Of a DNA stretch of 64,000 bases, positions 21,864-32,656 are shown piece after piece (within the stretch, counting starts at the first letter, position 1; the number at the start of each line of letters is the position of its first letter). The stretch comes from Orobanche coerulescens (taxonomy: Eukaryota; Streptophyta; Magnoliopsida; Lamiales; Orobanchaceae): the NCBI GenBank assembly GCA_033398695.1, contig CM065818.1, positions 81,030,092 to 81,094,091 of the forward strand, read 5' to 3'. The notes under the pieces are model-generated. The model was not told the DNA's origin, did no database searches, and saw only the letters and a program-made list of their open reading frames with translations. The translations under genes were made by a program, and so were the position numbers.

Positions 21864-23661
21864 ACGGACTTAAACTTTCTCGGACATATCCGTGATTCAT
21901 GAGTTCATCAATTTGACGTTGTAGTTCTTTGGTTTCTTCGGTATTACAACGATACGCCGCTTTGTTCGGTAATGGAGCTCCCAGTATAAGATCAATCTGA
22001 TGTTCAATTCCGCGGATAGGTGGTAATCCTACCGGCAAGTCTTCGGGAAATACGTCCGAAAACTCGTGTAATAGTGCATCTATCTCTTCCTCATGGTGTG
22101 ATTTGGTGGCAAGATTTCGGACCTCTTTGATCATCATCAAATAAACACGTTCGCCATCGTCAATGGCGTGTTCGACTTCCTTCTCGTTTGCAAACATCGT
22201 AAGTTTTGGTCCTTCGACTTTTTTCGAGCTCATCGCCCGGATAGCTTGAGGTGACATAGGTTTAAGAACAATTTTTTTACCTTTGTCACGTAACTCATAC
22301 TCGTTACTCCTCCCTCGATGTAGTACGTCCCGATCAAATAACCAAGGTCTTCCTAATAACACGTGACATGCGTCCATTGGTAGTACATCGCATGTAATAT
22401 CATCACCGTACGAACCCATGGTGAGTCCGACCTTCACTTGTCTTGATACTTTCACTTTGTTTCCATCATCGAGCCAATGGAGTGCATACGGCTTTGGATG
22501 GGCCGTGGTGATCAAGCCGAGTTTTGAGACCATCTCGCTCGATGCCACGTTTGTACAACTTCCACCGTCAATGATCAAGCTACACCATTTCTCTCCGACA
22601 CGACACTTCGTGTGAAAGATTTGGTCTCGTTGTTCTTCGTCACTCGGGGCTGCCTTCGTTTGTAACATGCGAAGGACGAGGTTCGTGTCATAGTTCGGGG
22701 CATCGTATGCCTCGCATTCTTCTTCTTCTTCGCCTGCTTCTAAGTTAAAAACTTCTCCAATTCTTTCTTCTTCGCCTAGTAATTCTTCTCGGACGGCTAT
22801 GGCTTCTCGTAACGTCACAATCCTCCGATTTGGACAAGCACTTTGATAGTGTCCAAGTCCTTGACATTTGAAACACCGGACTTTAGATAGGCTTGTTTCT
22901 TTTGGTGTGATAGGAGTTTTCGGAATGGTAGTAACGGGTTGGCTTGTGGTGACCGTTTTTGGAAACGAGCTAGAACTCGCGCCAAAGTTGGTATTTCCGT
23001 ATTTAGGTGGGAATTCGGGTTTAGAGAGTTTTGTTTTGTTTTGATTTTCCAACTTTATGCAAAGTCCGCATAAAATATCAAAGTCGGAATAGGGGTAGAG
23101 TTCCACGGAATTTGCAATATTTTTGTTCAAACCTCGTAGGAAACGGGACATTCGCAATTCTTCGCTTTCTTCAAGTTCTCCCATCAAGGATAAGTTTTCA
23201 AACTCCTCGATGTACTCCTCGACACTTAGCTTTCCTTGTGTGAGGTCATAAATTTTTCGATACAAGCTTAACTTGTGTGTAGCCGGGACATATCTTTTTC
23301 GTAGTTTCCTTTTTAGGGAATCCCACGAACGTATCTTCTCTTTTCCGGCACGAATTCTTTGTGTCTTCATTCGCTCGAACCAAAGGGAAGCTCCCTTTCC
23401 AAGTTTGAGAATCGCGTACTTGCAACATACCTCGTCATCGAGATCCTTGAACTCAAACATTCGTTCAATTTTTCTTTCCCACTCCAAATAAACCTCAGGA
23501 TCGGTGCCGCCTACGAACTCCGGAAGTTCGCTGGTCTTGTATTCATCCGTATGTCGTGGTGCATGCATGGTGTCATGTCCTCGTCGTGCATGGATTCTGG
23601 GCTCCGGTAAGCCGCGAAGGACGTCACGTAGTTGTGCTACTTCTTCATCGGTGAAAGCCAT
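21790..23661 (-). CDS. CRM-like gag, zinc knuckle, protease and RT start
   Basis: I take Met 23661 ([10 protein letters not shown]) as start; the frame is open a further 16 codons but those overlap the primer-binding site. The order is: gag core ([37 protein letters not shown]), CCHC knuckle ([14 protein letters not shown], about 22840-22890), a Glu-rich spacer, aspartic protease with [10 protein letters not shown], then RT fingers ([13 protein letters not shown]). It stops at 21790 from a one-base shift. More than 620 residues are open, so gag and protease may be intact. Confidence 0.88.
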   Translation of the reverse strand: MAFTDEEVAQLRDVLRGLPEPRIHARRGHDTMHAPRHTDEYKTSELPEFVGGTDPEVYLEWERKIERMFEFKDLDDEVCCKYAILKLGKGASLWFERMKTQRIRAGKEKIRSWDSLKRKLRKRYVPATHKLSLYRKIYDLTQGKLSVEEYIEEFENLSLMGELEESEELRMSRFLRGLNKNIANSVELYPYSDFDILCGLCIKLENQNKTKLSKPEFPPKYGNTNFGASSSSFPKTVTTSQPVTTIPKTPITPKETSLSKVRCFKCQGLGHYQSACPNRRIVTLREAIAVREELLGEEERIGEVFNLEAGEEEEECEAYDAPNYDTNLVLRMLQTKAAPSDEEQRDQIFHTKCRVGEKWCSLIIDGGSCTNVASSEMVSKLGLITTAHPKPYALHWLDDGNKVKVSRQVKVGLTMGSYGDDITCDVLPMDACHVLLGRPWLFDRDVLHRGRSNEYELRDKGKKIVLKPMSPQAIRAMSSKKVEGPKLTMFANEKEVEHAIDDGERVYLMMIKEVRNLATKSHHEEEIDALLHEFSDVFPEDLPVGLPPIRGIEHQIDLILGAPLPNKAAYRCNTEETKELQRQIDELMNHGYVRESLSPCAVPVLLVPKKDGSWRMCIDESRE

Positions 23662-23696
23662 CTTCTTGAGTAATGTCGAGAACTGTGAGACAAATG

Positions 23697-23708
23697 GCTC
23701 CGATACCA
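23697..23708 (-). promoter_or_regulatory. Primer-binding site, CRM-like element
   Basis: Minus strand reads TGGTATCGGAGC, four bases from the LTR at 23713; initiator tRNA-Met type. Confidence 0.88.
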
Positions 23709-23712
23709 CTTA

Positions 23713-24866
23713 TGATACGAATTACGTATGTAAGTGTACGTAAAAACGTATAAAATACAACGGAAGATTATCACGGTCTTATGATACGAATTCTCTCTCG
23801 GTACAGCAGAAGACTCTTTCACGTACGGTAGCGAGCGATTTTCGGCCGAAATGAAGCAAGCGCTCTGGCGATTCGAGCAATGACAACTCGTCGATATAGC
23901 ACTTCCGAACGGCAAGACTCGCTCGATACAACAATTTGAACAGCGGGACCGCTCGTCTGACAGCACAAATCGATACAGCAAAATAAAGGTGGTGGCGAAA
24001 TTTATACGGTTTTGGCCGGGATGTAGGATAGTGTATGGGTTTAAATGTGTTTTACGAATTAGACCTATAACTCGATAAAAATAATCTCTCCTCAAGACCT
24101 ATTGAGAATCGATCAAGTTATAATTCGAGACGCGTCGAAATAATAACTAAAGTTTTGTTGAACTCGTTCAACGTATATTTCAAAGAAATACAAGGTTTAT
24201 TAATATTCAAGATATGTTACAAATACAACGAGCACTACCATATATAGTAGTTTCCAACCGAAAGAAAATACAACAAAACGAGAAAACGAAACTTCCTAGC
24301 AACATCCTAATCGGCCGAAAATATCAAGGAGATACCAAGCAATCTTGGATTTTATTGTTTGATTGAGACATGAAGAAATCTTGGTCTTTATTTCATGATG
24401 GTGACATGAAAGATCCTTGATGAAAGTCTTCACAAATCATCCCTTCTTGCAAGCTTTCAATCGGCCGAAGATACCAAGAGATTATGAGGATTTTGTATGA
24501 TATCAATCTCTTTGGAATTATATAGGTGATTATGACTTGAGGGAAAATGACATGAATCATGAAAGTCTTTCTTCAAATCTTGTGTCTTTGGTCGTTTGTC
24601 ATCATGGTGGGGAAGGAGAATAACTTCATTATCTTGTTAAAGATATGAAGTCAAGTGAGGTCCCTTTCAAGCATGCCTTGGCCGATTTTTCATGCTTTCG
24701 GACCGATTCCGTCGTCGAATTTTACGTTACTCCGATTCCGATTAATAACGTAACTCCAATCCGCATATTCTTTTCTCCCAAGTATAATAATGCATGACCA
24801 TGCGTATCGTCGTGGACGTCGATTTTTATTGGAGCTTCTTCGATTGGAATATTAGATATCGTATCA
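23713..24866 (-). repeat. CRM-like 5' LTR (1154 bp)
   Basis: Same ends as the 3' LTR. The only dense differences lie at about 23830-24060, where CAG/CTG-type sites of the other LTR read CG or GCG. Confidence 0.93.
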
Positions 24867-24871
24867 AGATG

Positions 24872-24890
24872 TCCTTCCTCTAGCGCCAAT
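24872..24890 (-). promoter_or_regulatory. Primer-binding region, Tat C
   Basis: Minus strand reads TTGGCGCTAGAGGAAGG next to the LTR at 24891. A TGGCGC-type primer site is usual in Tat-branch elements; the tRNA is not certain. Confidence 0.65.
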
Positions 24891-26000
24891 TGTTGTTGCC
24901 CAAAATATTATCCGAAGATAGATATTGCTGGAATGGACGGACAACAGCAAATTGCGAGAACACTTCTGTGGGGGTGTGAATAACACAAGATTTGCCAGGT
25001 TTGTTAGGCCCGGGCTTGAATGCTCTCGCGAGATGTTATTAATACAAATATTCGTGGATACAAGTATTAATGTGAGAATCTAAATACAATGAGTGTAAAA
25101 AGACCCTATTTATCCAGCTCTTGAGCGAAGCTTTGGTGTTCTTGCTCTCTGCCAATCGTGTGCCGTGTGAGAGAGGCTGAGAGAGAAGAAAGAACCGAGA
25201 GATAGATGTTGCCAAGAGTAGGAATGCCAAGTTCTGGGTTGAACTTCTGTATTGTGAGTTGGAGCGAGAATCAGATAGTTCAGAGAGTTGGCCGAGAATC
25301 TGAAGAAGTGTCCAAGTGCAGGCAGCCTTCTATTTATAGGGGCTGGGATGCCCTGTTTCCCGGCGTGCGATTGTCTTTTGTCTAATATAATAATAGGGCG
25401 ATCGTCTTTAAGTCACATGGGCTGTTTGCCTAAAGTCCAAGGCGGCTGCTGGCATCCAGCTGTGCGGTCCAATGAGGAGCCGACATGCATCCAGAGTTGC
25501 TGTCATGGGCGGTCCCACTAACACCTTTCGACGGGTCTGTCGGCTGGTGGAAAGATGCTGACAGGCTGTGGTAAATGATCCATGAAATGCGGATCTTGTC
25601 TTGGAACTGCACGTGGGTGACGTTGCTTCGCGCATCGACCGTTTCCGACTGGACGATCTATGGCTTCGCGTGGCATGAGGCGGTCGTCATCGGTCGGTCA
25701 CCAAAGGTCGACATCGGTCGGTCACCAGGGGTAGATCGGCAAGTACCGAGAGATGATCGTCTTAGATGTCGATCGCTCGGCACCGGGACTTGTCCTGGGA
25801 CCTTCGGTGGTCAGCTAGTCGGCTACCAGGAGTCGATCGCCAAGTACCGAGAGACAATCGTCTTAGATGTCGATCGCTCGGCATGGGGGCTCGTCCTGGG
25901 ACCTTCGGTCGGCAGTTCTGCCTTGGCTGTTGGGCTCCGGCTCGGTCGCCCGGTCTCTGAGACGATCGCCTGTTTGAGATGTTTAAATCTCGACACAACA
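24891..26000 (-). repeat. Tat C 5' LTR (1110 bp)
   Basis: Begins TGTTGTTGCCC and ends CGACACAACA (inverted TGTTGT/ACAACA). It is the complete counterpart of 15175-16089 and is related to the Tat D LTR at 54569. CTACC after 26000 is the presumed target duplication. Confidence 0.87.
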
Positions 26001-27164
26001 CTACCCACTGGCCTCCCCCTCTTTTGAGCAGGGATAAGAGTAGCTGAAGCAGTTGTCCCACCACTAAGGTCGATGTCGGGGGCATCTTTCCTTTGGGCGG
26101 TTGAACCTTGCCCTATAACTGGAAATTCTAACCTTGCAGGAACATTCGCAGCGGGAATGGTAGATCTTGTCACTTTTGCAGTATTAGTAAAGCTGTCGGG
26201 TATCGAATCCGCAACTTTCTGAAGACTGAGAATACGTTGCACTTCTAGCTCGGATTGAGCTGTGCGGGATCTTGATAAGGCAAGGAGGGAGCACACCAGA
26301 CAATTTCATGGCATTCAACTGGAATCATTCGATTCCTCTCTCCACTAACGACGGGAAGTTTGTCTCATCAAAGTGACAGTTTGCAAATCTTGCAGTAAAT
26401 AGATCTCCTGTCAAAGGTTCCAAATAGCGGATAATTTTAGGCGATTCATAGCCTAATCATCTTTGCGGACCCATTTTAGTACGCTGTGGAGGCGTAATTG
26501 GCACATAGACTGCACAACCAAAAATGCGTAAGTGTAAAATATCAGGCTCATGTCCAGTTACCAACTGGTACACACTAAACGATTGATTAGTAGTGGGTCG
26601 AAAGCGAATAAGTATATGTGCATGCAAAATTGCATAACCCCAGGCAGAAATCGGCAAGTTGGTGTGCAATACCAATGCTCGGGCGATAAGCTGTAACCGC
26701 TTAATCATAGCCTCAGCAAGGCCATTCTGTGAATGAATATGGGAGACGGGATGTTCAACTTCAATCCCAATCGACATGCAATAGTCGTCAAAGGATTTTG
26801 ACATAAACTCACCAGCATTGTCCAATATTAATGGCGAGATTGGAAAGTCGGGGTGGTTAGCCCGTAACTTGATGATTTGTGCCAGGATTTTAGCAAATGC
26901 AGCATTTCTTGGGGATAGCAGAGCGACGTGTGACCATCGCGTCGATGGATCAACCAGAACCATAAAGTATCTGAATGGTCGGCACTCTAGTTGAATGGGT
27001 CCACAAATGTCCCCTTGAATTCTTTGTATGCGAATGTTTTGTGTTGAGTCTTTAGCAAAGGACGGAGAAGGTATCAACTTTGCTAGTGAACAGGCTTTGG
27101 AAAACGATTTATGGACATTGGAAATTGCCACGGAAGCCTCGGGTTTTACGAGAGATGCACCATC
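26001..27164 (-). pseudogene. Copia E integrase core and following linker
   Basis: The minus-strand frame (27164-26460) reads a Ty1/copia integrase: a Cys-containing segment (CSLAKLIPSP), GDICGPI with the first Asp, LDNAGEF with the second, QNGLAEAMIKRLQ with Glu, and the FGCAVYVP motif. A TGA at 26457-26459 interrupts it, and the same frame continues about 40 codons to another stop. The linker toward RT can be followed in broken frames to 26001, where Tat C was inserted. The N terminus was cut off at 27165 by copia F and continues at 36366. RT and RNase H are outside the window. Confidence 0.85.
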
Positions 27165-29175
27165 TGTTGGGATTCGGTGCCTAAATCTAAGGCCCAGCGG
27201 AAGTGGTAAAATAAAAATTAATTTGATCTGAAGCCCTACGAGGATCGATCGAGCTAAGTATATATGAATATATAAACAAAACACGAGTTACGAGAAAACA
27301 TACCCTTGTAGTCCTTTGATTAAATGGTATCCTTCTATTGAGCTATTCCCCAAGCTTTAGGCGATCTCCCTGCAATTCAATCCGCTCCAAGATCTTGAAT
27401 GATCTAACGCCGAAAGCACCGTGTCTCTACTTGCCACGCACTGGAGAAACGACCGGAATGACTAAACCTCGTTATCCTCCAAGAATACGGCTAGAACAAG
27501 GTTGTAGAAGCTTGTTTGTCAAGATTACAACACTCCAAGTGTTTAATCTATATCTCTCAATGATTCCTCACAAAATTTCTCTAAGAAAATTATGAAGAAG
27601 ATGAATGAATAAGAAGATGGTGAAGAAGACCAAAAAAAAGTCTCTCTCTATTTCCTCTCTTAATGGACCGTATGAATCAATCAAAATGAGTGAGGGGAAG
27701 TCTTCCATCATATATTCAACTCCCACATCCACCAACTCATCCACACATGAGATTCCCTCCACCAAGTCATTGTCTTCCACATATAAAATGAAATAAAGAC
27801 TTAGTGGAAAGTAGGTGGAAGGGGGGCGACCATCTAGAAGGAGCCGGGCGAGTTCGGTCCGTTTCGGACTCCCGAAGGTCCAAACAGATAAACTCTGATT
27901 CCGTTCTGATGTATTTATATCGATTAATTAATCCAATTAATTAATCATATCAAAATACATAATAATATAATTAATTTCTCCAAGAAATAATTATATCCAT
28001 GAATTAAATTAATCACCTAGTAATTTATTTAATTCATTAGGCCGTAAATCAATTTATCCAATAACTTAATTTAGACATCCAATGTTCCAAAATCAATTAG
28101 ACATCCAATGTCCAAAAAATTAGATATCTAATATCTAATATTAATAATGAGAGAATAAGCTCGATTCATTCCGTCGTCAATCCTATTGCGCGACTCGGTA
28201 GGTTCATCTAAGTCAGCAATGGGAGAAACCAAAGAGTAGTAGCACCACCTAGCCAGCCTGGCGGCCTACACCGTACCCCAACTGAGAACGAATGATTGGG
28301 ATCATTCAAGAACCATTCTGTCGTGAATACCAGTATACGTATAAACCCTTCTTTCAAATGTCCTGATCAAGTTATAGGGTCACGGTCAGTCAAACCCTAT
28401 CTGTACTTGACGCTATGCATGTGTTAATACAAATCGAGATCATCGAGCTGTCGTGTATCTAATACAACTAGCTCCAATGCTTTGGCCAAAGACTTATGAT
28501 CTAATCTGCCAATAACCGCATAGGACATATAACCCGCTCACTAACGGGAGAAAGAATTCTATCTTGGTATTCAGTAGGACCTGCTTCTTGCCCGTCAAGA
28601 TGCACGTCGAGGTTGACCCCCGCCTTCCGGTTTACAGGGTCGAACTACTCTAATGAAAATCTTGACATCACAAGCACATCCCTACTAAATCCTCAAGTCA
28701 AAGGTTCACGAATACCTATCACAACCTTTCGATTCCGTCATTGACTGTCCCGGAGTGAAATCCATGTGACGAATCGAGTGTGAGTCGGTTCGAGTATACT
28801 AATCCAATTAGCATACCTATAACGTGTGCTCCCACTAACCATTAGCATTCGACAGGCACTCTCCATGTCAAAGAACACGTCACACAAGTCTTCACATAAA
28901 CTTAACGCCCAATCAAGTTTCATCGACTTGCGAATGATTAAGTATTTGAGATATAAACCTTTCCAGTGCCGACCCCCTTATCCAATAAGGAGTGGAACGT
29001 TTTGCTCTCAAATACACGGACTAGTTTCTATATGTATATTTATGAGTTAGGAATGCCAGTAACTACCAGTAAATAAAGAAACATCCAATGCCTTATATTA
29101 ATGATTTACATAATTACAAGTACAATGCCCTCACTCAACATCCTCTGAGTGGCATTCGAGGGCATACTCCTAACA
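27165..29175 (-). repeat. Copia F 3' LTR (2011 bp)
   Basis: Alignable along its length with 34353-36365 with scattered differences; ends TGTTGGGATTCGG and ACTCCTAACA. No coding potential; AT-rich stretch at 27900-28140 (TTAATTAAT repeats). Confidence 0.92.
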
Positions 29176-29188
29176 ATCTCCCACTTGC
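29176..29188 (-). promoter_or_regulatory. Polypurine tract, copia F
   Basis: Minus strand reads GCAAGTGGGAGAT against the LTR, the usual copia form. Confidence 0.85.
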
Positions 29189-30286
29189 ACTCAATGCCAC
29201 ACACTATGGTATCTAATACCCATGTTCTCAAGATGACGCTCTAATATAATCTGAGAAAGTGGCTTGGTCAGTGGATTAGCGACGAAGTCGGCTGACTCTA
29301 CTCTATGCAGCACAATGTATCTCTTTGCGAACGAATGCTCTTACGAGATGATACTCTCTCTCAATATGTTTGGTACTATTGTGAAACCTTGGCTCCTAGG
29401 CTGGTGCTACCGCTCTGGCAGCGCAGCACAAGGTGTCACGTGAAGTTTTCCCAGTAACTTCTAAATTCTTCCTTTGGAGGCCTCTGAGACCGCTTTATAC
29501 TCGGCCTAACAGGTGGAATTAGCAGTCGCGCTATACTTGGCATTATGCCATGATACTACTCCTCCATTAAGAGTAAATGTAGCCAGAAGTAGACATAGAA
29601 TCGTCTTTCTGTCCTTGGAAGTCCAATACAGTGAATCACATCACATTCAGTTCTCCACCACCATATATAAGAACCAGATCTCTAGTCCTTCTAAAGTACT
29701 TGAGAACGTTCTTTATGGCGGTCTAATGTTCCCAAACTGGGTTAGCCCGAAACCTACTTACCACGCTCCCAGCATGCGCAATGTCAGGTCTCGTACACAA
29801 TAAAGCATATATAAGGCTAGCCACTGCCGAATCATATGGTATATAACTCATTTCCTTTCATTGTTCCTCACTATGAGGACACATCTTCAAGGTGAGTTTT
29901 ATTCCATGTCGCATCGGAAGGAACCCTCTTTAAGATCTAATCTATATAGAGGGCTTGGGAAAAACTTATCATTCTCTTCGATCTATCCCAGTAGAGTCGA
30001 ATCCCAAGAATATAGGTTTCTTCTCCCAAGTCTTTCATGGAGAAATTACTCGAAAGCCAAGCTTTCACAGAACTGAGCATTCCCACATCATTTCTTATTA
30101 GTAGAATGTCATCTACACATTGTACTAACAATGCGATCTTGCTCCCACTAACCCTTTTGTATACACAAGATTCCTCTTCATTTTGCACGAAGTCAAACTC
30201 TTTGACTGCCTCGTCAAAACGAAGGTCCCAACTACATGAAGACTGTTACAGTCTATATCATGGAGTCTACATCCACCATTGCTAGG
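29189..30286 (-). pseudogene. Copia F RT remnant and RNase H, decayed
   Basis: The frame 30188-29937 carries the RT active site as VDDILLI and the following KDLGEETYILGI segment. From 29900 to 29200 the RNase H part is recognisable only in short runs (for example TRPDIAHA near 29780). The RT fingers and most of the palm are missing between about 30190 and 30286, where only stop-rich sequence remains. This copy could not make active RT. Confidence 0.75.
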
Positions 30287-31048
30287 TCATTGGTCGTGGG
30301 TTGATCTCTTATTTATCACCTGGAACCTCGTGGAAACCCAGTTCCTCCAAGTGCATAAAACTATACCTCTCAGGTAAATGAGATACCCTACTAGACCTAC
30401 GAGGTGGTTGTACTTGTGTTTCAGAAGGTTCAGTTCCATTTTCTTGCACAGGTGTCTCCTGAGGAGTTTCATTGTATTCTTCCAAAGAAATATTTCTACC
30501 TGCTCCGCCTTCCTCAATGAATCTCTTCTTCCAGGAAGTGTGCATGCAAAGAAATGATGATCTTTCGATCTTTGGACATGTAGAATAGATATCCCATTGT
30601 CCCAGACGGGAATCCAACGAAACGTCTCTTCGTGGACCTAGCTTCCAACTTCTCCACCTTAGCCTTCTTGACATAGGGGGGACATCCCCAAATCCTAATA
30701 TGATTAAGATTTAGTTTCCTTCCCTCCCACATCTCATGTGGAGTTTTAGGAACGAATTTGGGAGGACATCTGTTCAAGATGTAAGTGGCAGTCAGGAGTG
30801 CATACCCCCCACAGGTAAATCGGTAAGTCAGTATAGCCCATCATGGAACGGACCATGTTCAACAAGGTCCAATTCCTTCTTTCTGACACACCATTTAACT
30901 GAGGAGTACCTGAAGGTGTTAGTTGTGAAACTATTCCATGTTCCTTAAGGAACTCGTCAAACTCCGTACTCATATACTCTCCACCTCGGTCCGACCGAAG
31001 TGTTTTGATATGATTACCAGTTTGTTTCTCGACTAGGGCCTTGAATTC
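30287..31048 (-). pseudogene. Copia F integrase second half and linker
   Basis: After a TAG at 31047-31049 the same frame continues with RSDRGGEY (second catalytic Asp) and GVSERRN (Glu). A shift near 30780 leads to frame 30777-30514 with KTPHEMWEGRKLNLNHIRIWGC, and another to 30674-30309 with a Pro/Glu-rich linker (PPRRSSRVS) before RT. Confidence 0.8.
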
Positions 31049-32656
31049 CTAGAATTTCTCAAAGGCCTCAGATTTATGTTTCATTAAGTATACATAACCA
31101 TACCTAGTATGATCATCTGTAAACGTAATGAAATATTGATATCCGTCACGTGCTGTTTCTAAAGCACCACATACGTCGGTATGGACTAATCCCAGTTTAT
31201 CAGCGGCTCTTTCAAAAGTCCCTGTGAAGGGGAACTTAGTCATTTTGCCTTTAAGGCAGGATTCACAAGTAGGAAAGGGATCCGATCCCAATGGACCCAT
31301 AAGTCCATCTTTTTCCATTTTGTAAACCTTGAACTGACCAACATGACCAAGTCTTAGATGCCATTTCAAAACTTGATTGGTTTCATCCCTACCACGTTTT
31401 CTAGTCATAGTATTCACAACTACTTTGTTGCTGACATTTAGATGATACAATCCATTTAACAATGTAGCAGTACCCACTAGTTTATTTCTGAAACAAATTT
31501 TGTAGGAACCATCACCAATGAAAAATGAAAAGCCTTTTCGGTTCATGACCGGAATGGATACAATGTTTATGTTCCCATTGGGCAAAACAAGTACATCTTC
31601 TAAAGTCAAAACAAAGCCGGATTCTAAACCCAAAAGAAGTGATCTTATGTCGGTTGCCTCGACATTATGCCCGCTTCCGGCTGTGATCATAACTTCTCCA
31701 GCTCCAAGCTTCCTACTTTGTTCCAGATCCTGATTCATGGTACAAATATGAGAACTAGCACCAGAATCCAGTATCCAGGAAGTAGAAAATACAGTAGCAG
31801 AACAATTTATTTCCAAAACTAAAAGTTCTATACCTGAAGTGCCATGAAGAATCGGACAGTCTCTAGCCCAGTGGCCCAGCTCACCGCATTTGGGACAGGC
31901 ATCCTTCTTCTTCTTACCTTTTGGAACCATCGGGGCCTTGCCCTTTCCCTTAAGGTCCTTAACTTGTGGTCCAGTCTGCTTCTTAGTCTTTTTCTTCTTG
32001 TTCTTGGACTTCCGAGATTCAGAAGAAATCACAAGGGCAGACTCCTTCATCCACGGAGTCTTCATCTGAGACTGAGCGGTCACAAGTTTGTTCATTATCC
32101 CAGCTAAGTTACATGCAATCTCATTGCAGTTGAACTTCATAACAAACTTTGAGAAGGATTCAGGAAGAGACTGTAGGATAAGGTCGGTTTGGAGAGAAGT
32201 ATCCATTTTAAAATCAAGAGCCTCCAATCTCTCGATCATGGATATTATTTTGAGGACATGTTCCCCAATCTTCTCACCTTCCTTCATCTTTGCACCGAAC
32301 AGTTGCTTGGATATCTCATATCTAGAAGTTATGTTGTGCTCACCATAAAGTTCGGTTAAGTGAGATAGAATCTGCCTAGCAGAAGTCATTTTCTCATGAG
32401 CTCTCTGAAGCTCATTAGAAATGGAATCCATCATATAAGCACGGACTTTCACGTCATCCTTAACCCACTTTTCGTGGTTTTCAATCTCTTCCTGATTGGC
32501 TCTAGTCCGCACAGGAGGCACCGGAATGTCCGTCTCCAAGACGTATCCCAGTGCCTCTATACTGAGGACGATCATCAGATTGTGGAGCCAATCCACAAAG
32601 TTAGGTCCGATTAAGGTGTTCTTTTCGAGTAGAATTACGAGTGGGTTCATTGTCAT
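31049..32656 (-). CDS. Copia F gag, protease and integrase N-terminal half
   Basis: Start Met 32656. The 535-residue frame holds a copia-type gag (residues about 10-200), a Lys-rich stretch (215-252), a CCHC zinc knuckle (CPKCGELGHWARDC, 254-267), the protease active site DSGASSHIC (D297), the GAG pre-integrase finger (HLRLGH, CESCLKGK; 432-470) and the first integrase Asp (HTDVCG, D494). It stops at TAG 31047-31049, in frame with the rest of integrase. The clade within copia is not assigned. Confidence 0.9.
   Translation of the reverse strand: MTMNPLVILLEKNTLIGPNFVDWLHNLMIVLSIEALGYVLETDIPVPPVRTRANQEEIENHEKWVKDDVKVRAYMMDSISNELQRAHEKMTSARQILSHLTELYGEHNITSRYEISKQLFGAKMKEGEKIGEHVLKIISMIERLEALDFKMDTSLQTDLILQSLPESFSKFVMKFNCNEIACNLAGIMNKLVTAQSQMKTPWMKESALVISSESRKSKNKKKKTKKQTGPQVKDLKGKGKAPMVPKGKKKKDACPKCGELGHWARDCPILHGTSGIELLVLEINCSATVFSTSWILDSGASSHICTMNQDLEQSRKLGAGEVMITAGSGHNVEATDIRSLLLGLESGFVLTLEDVLVLPNGNINIVSIPVMNRKGFSFFIGDGSYKICFRNKLVGTATLLNGLYHLNVSNKVVVNTMTRKRGRDETNQVLKWHLRLGHVGQFKVYKMEKDGLMGPLGSDPFPTCESCLKGKMTKFPFTGTFERAADKLGLVHTDVCGALETARDGYQYFITFTDDHTRYGYVYLMKHKSEAFEKF

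Larger units (their letters stand above)
18321..24866 (-). mobile_element. CRM-like Ty3/gypsy chromovirus, full length, 6546 bp
   Basis: Two LTRs of 1161 and 1154 bp with ends TGATACGA/TCGTATCA flank an internal region with primer-binding site, gag-protease-RT, RNase H, integrase and polypurine tract. AGATG is duplicated at 18316-18320 and 24867-24871, which proves the boundaries. The integrase sequence ([20 protein letters not shown]), lack of a normal chromodomain, and a C-terminal frame entering the 3' LTR fit the CRM clade; Galadriel or Reina are less likely alternatives. It sits just inside Tat C, next to that element's primer-binding site. Confidence 0.9.
15175..26000 (-). mobile_element. 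Tat C: Tat-type Ty3/gypsy deletion derivative, split by a CRM-like insertion
   Basis: Parts in minus-strand order: 5' LTR (24891-26000), primer-binding region (24872-24890), leader and gag (24867-24871 then 18320-16984), 3' repeats (16983-16101), polypurine tract, and the 3' LTR (16089-15175, itself interrupted). After removal of the CRM-like insert the internal region is only about 2.3 kb and has gag but no protease, RT or integrase. Its 3' part matches Tat D (59100-59760 and 55455-55530), so pol and the antisense gene were lost. It lies in copia E, whose sequence resumes at 26001; the left junction is outside the window. Confidence 0.82.
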
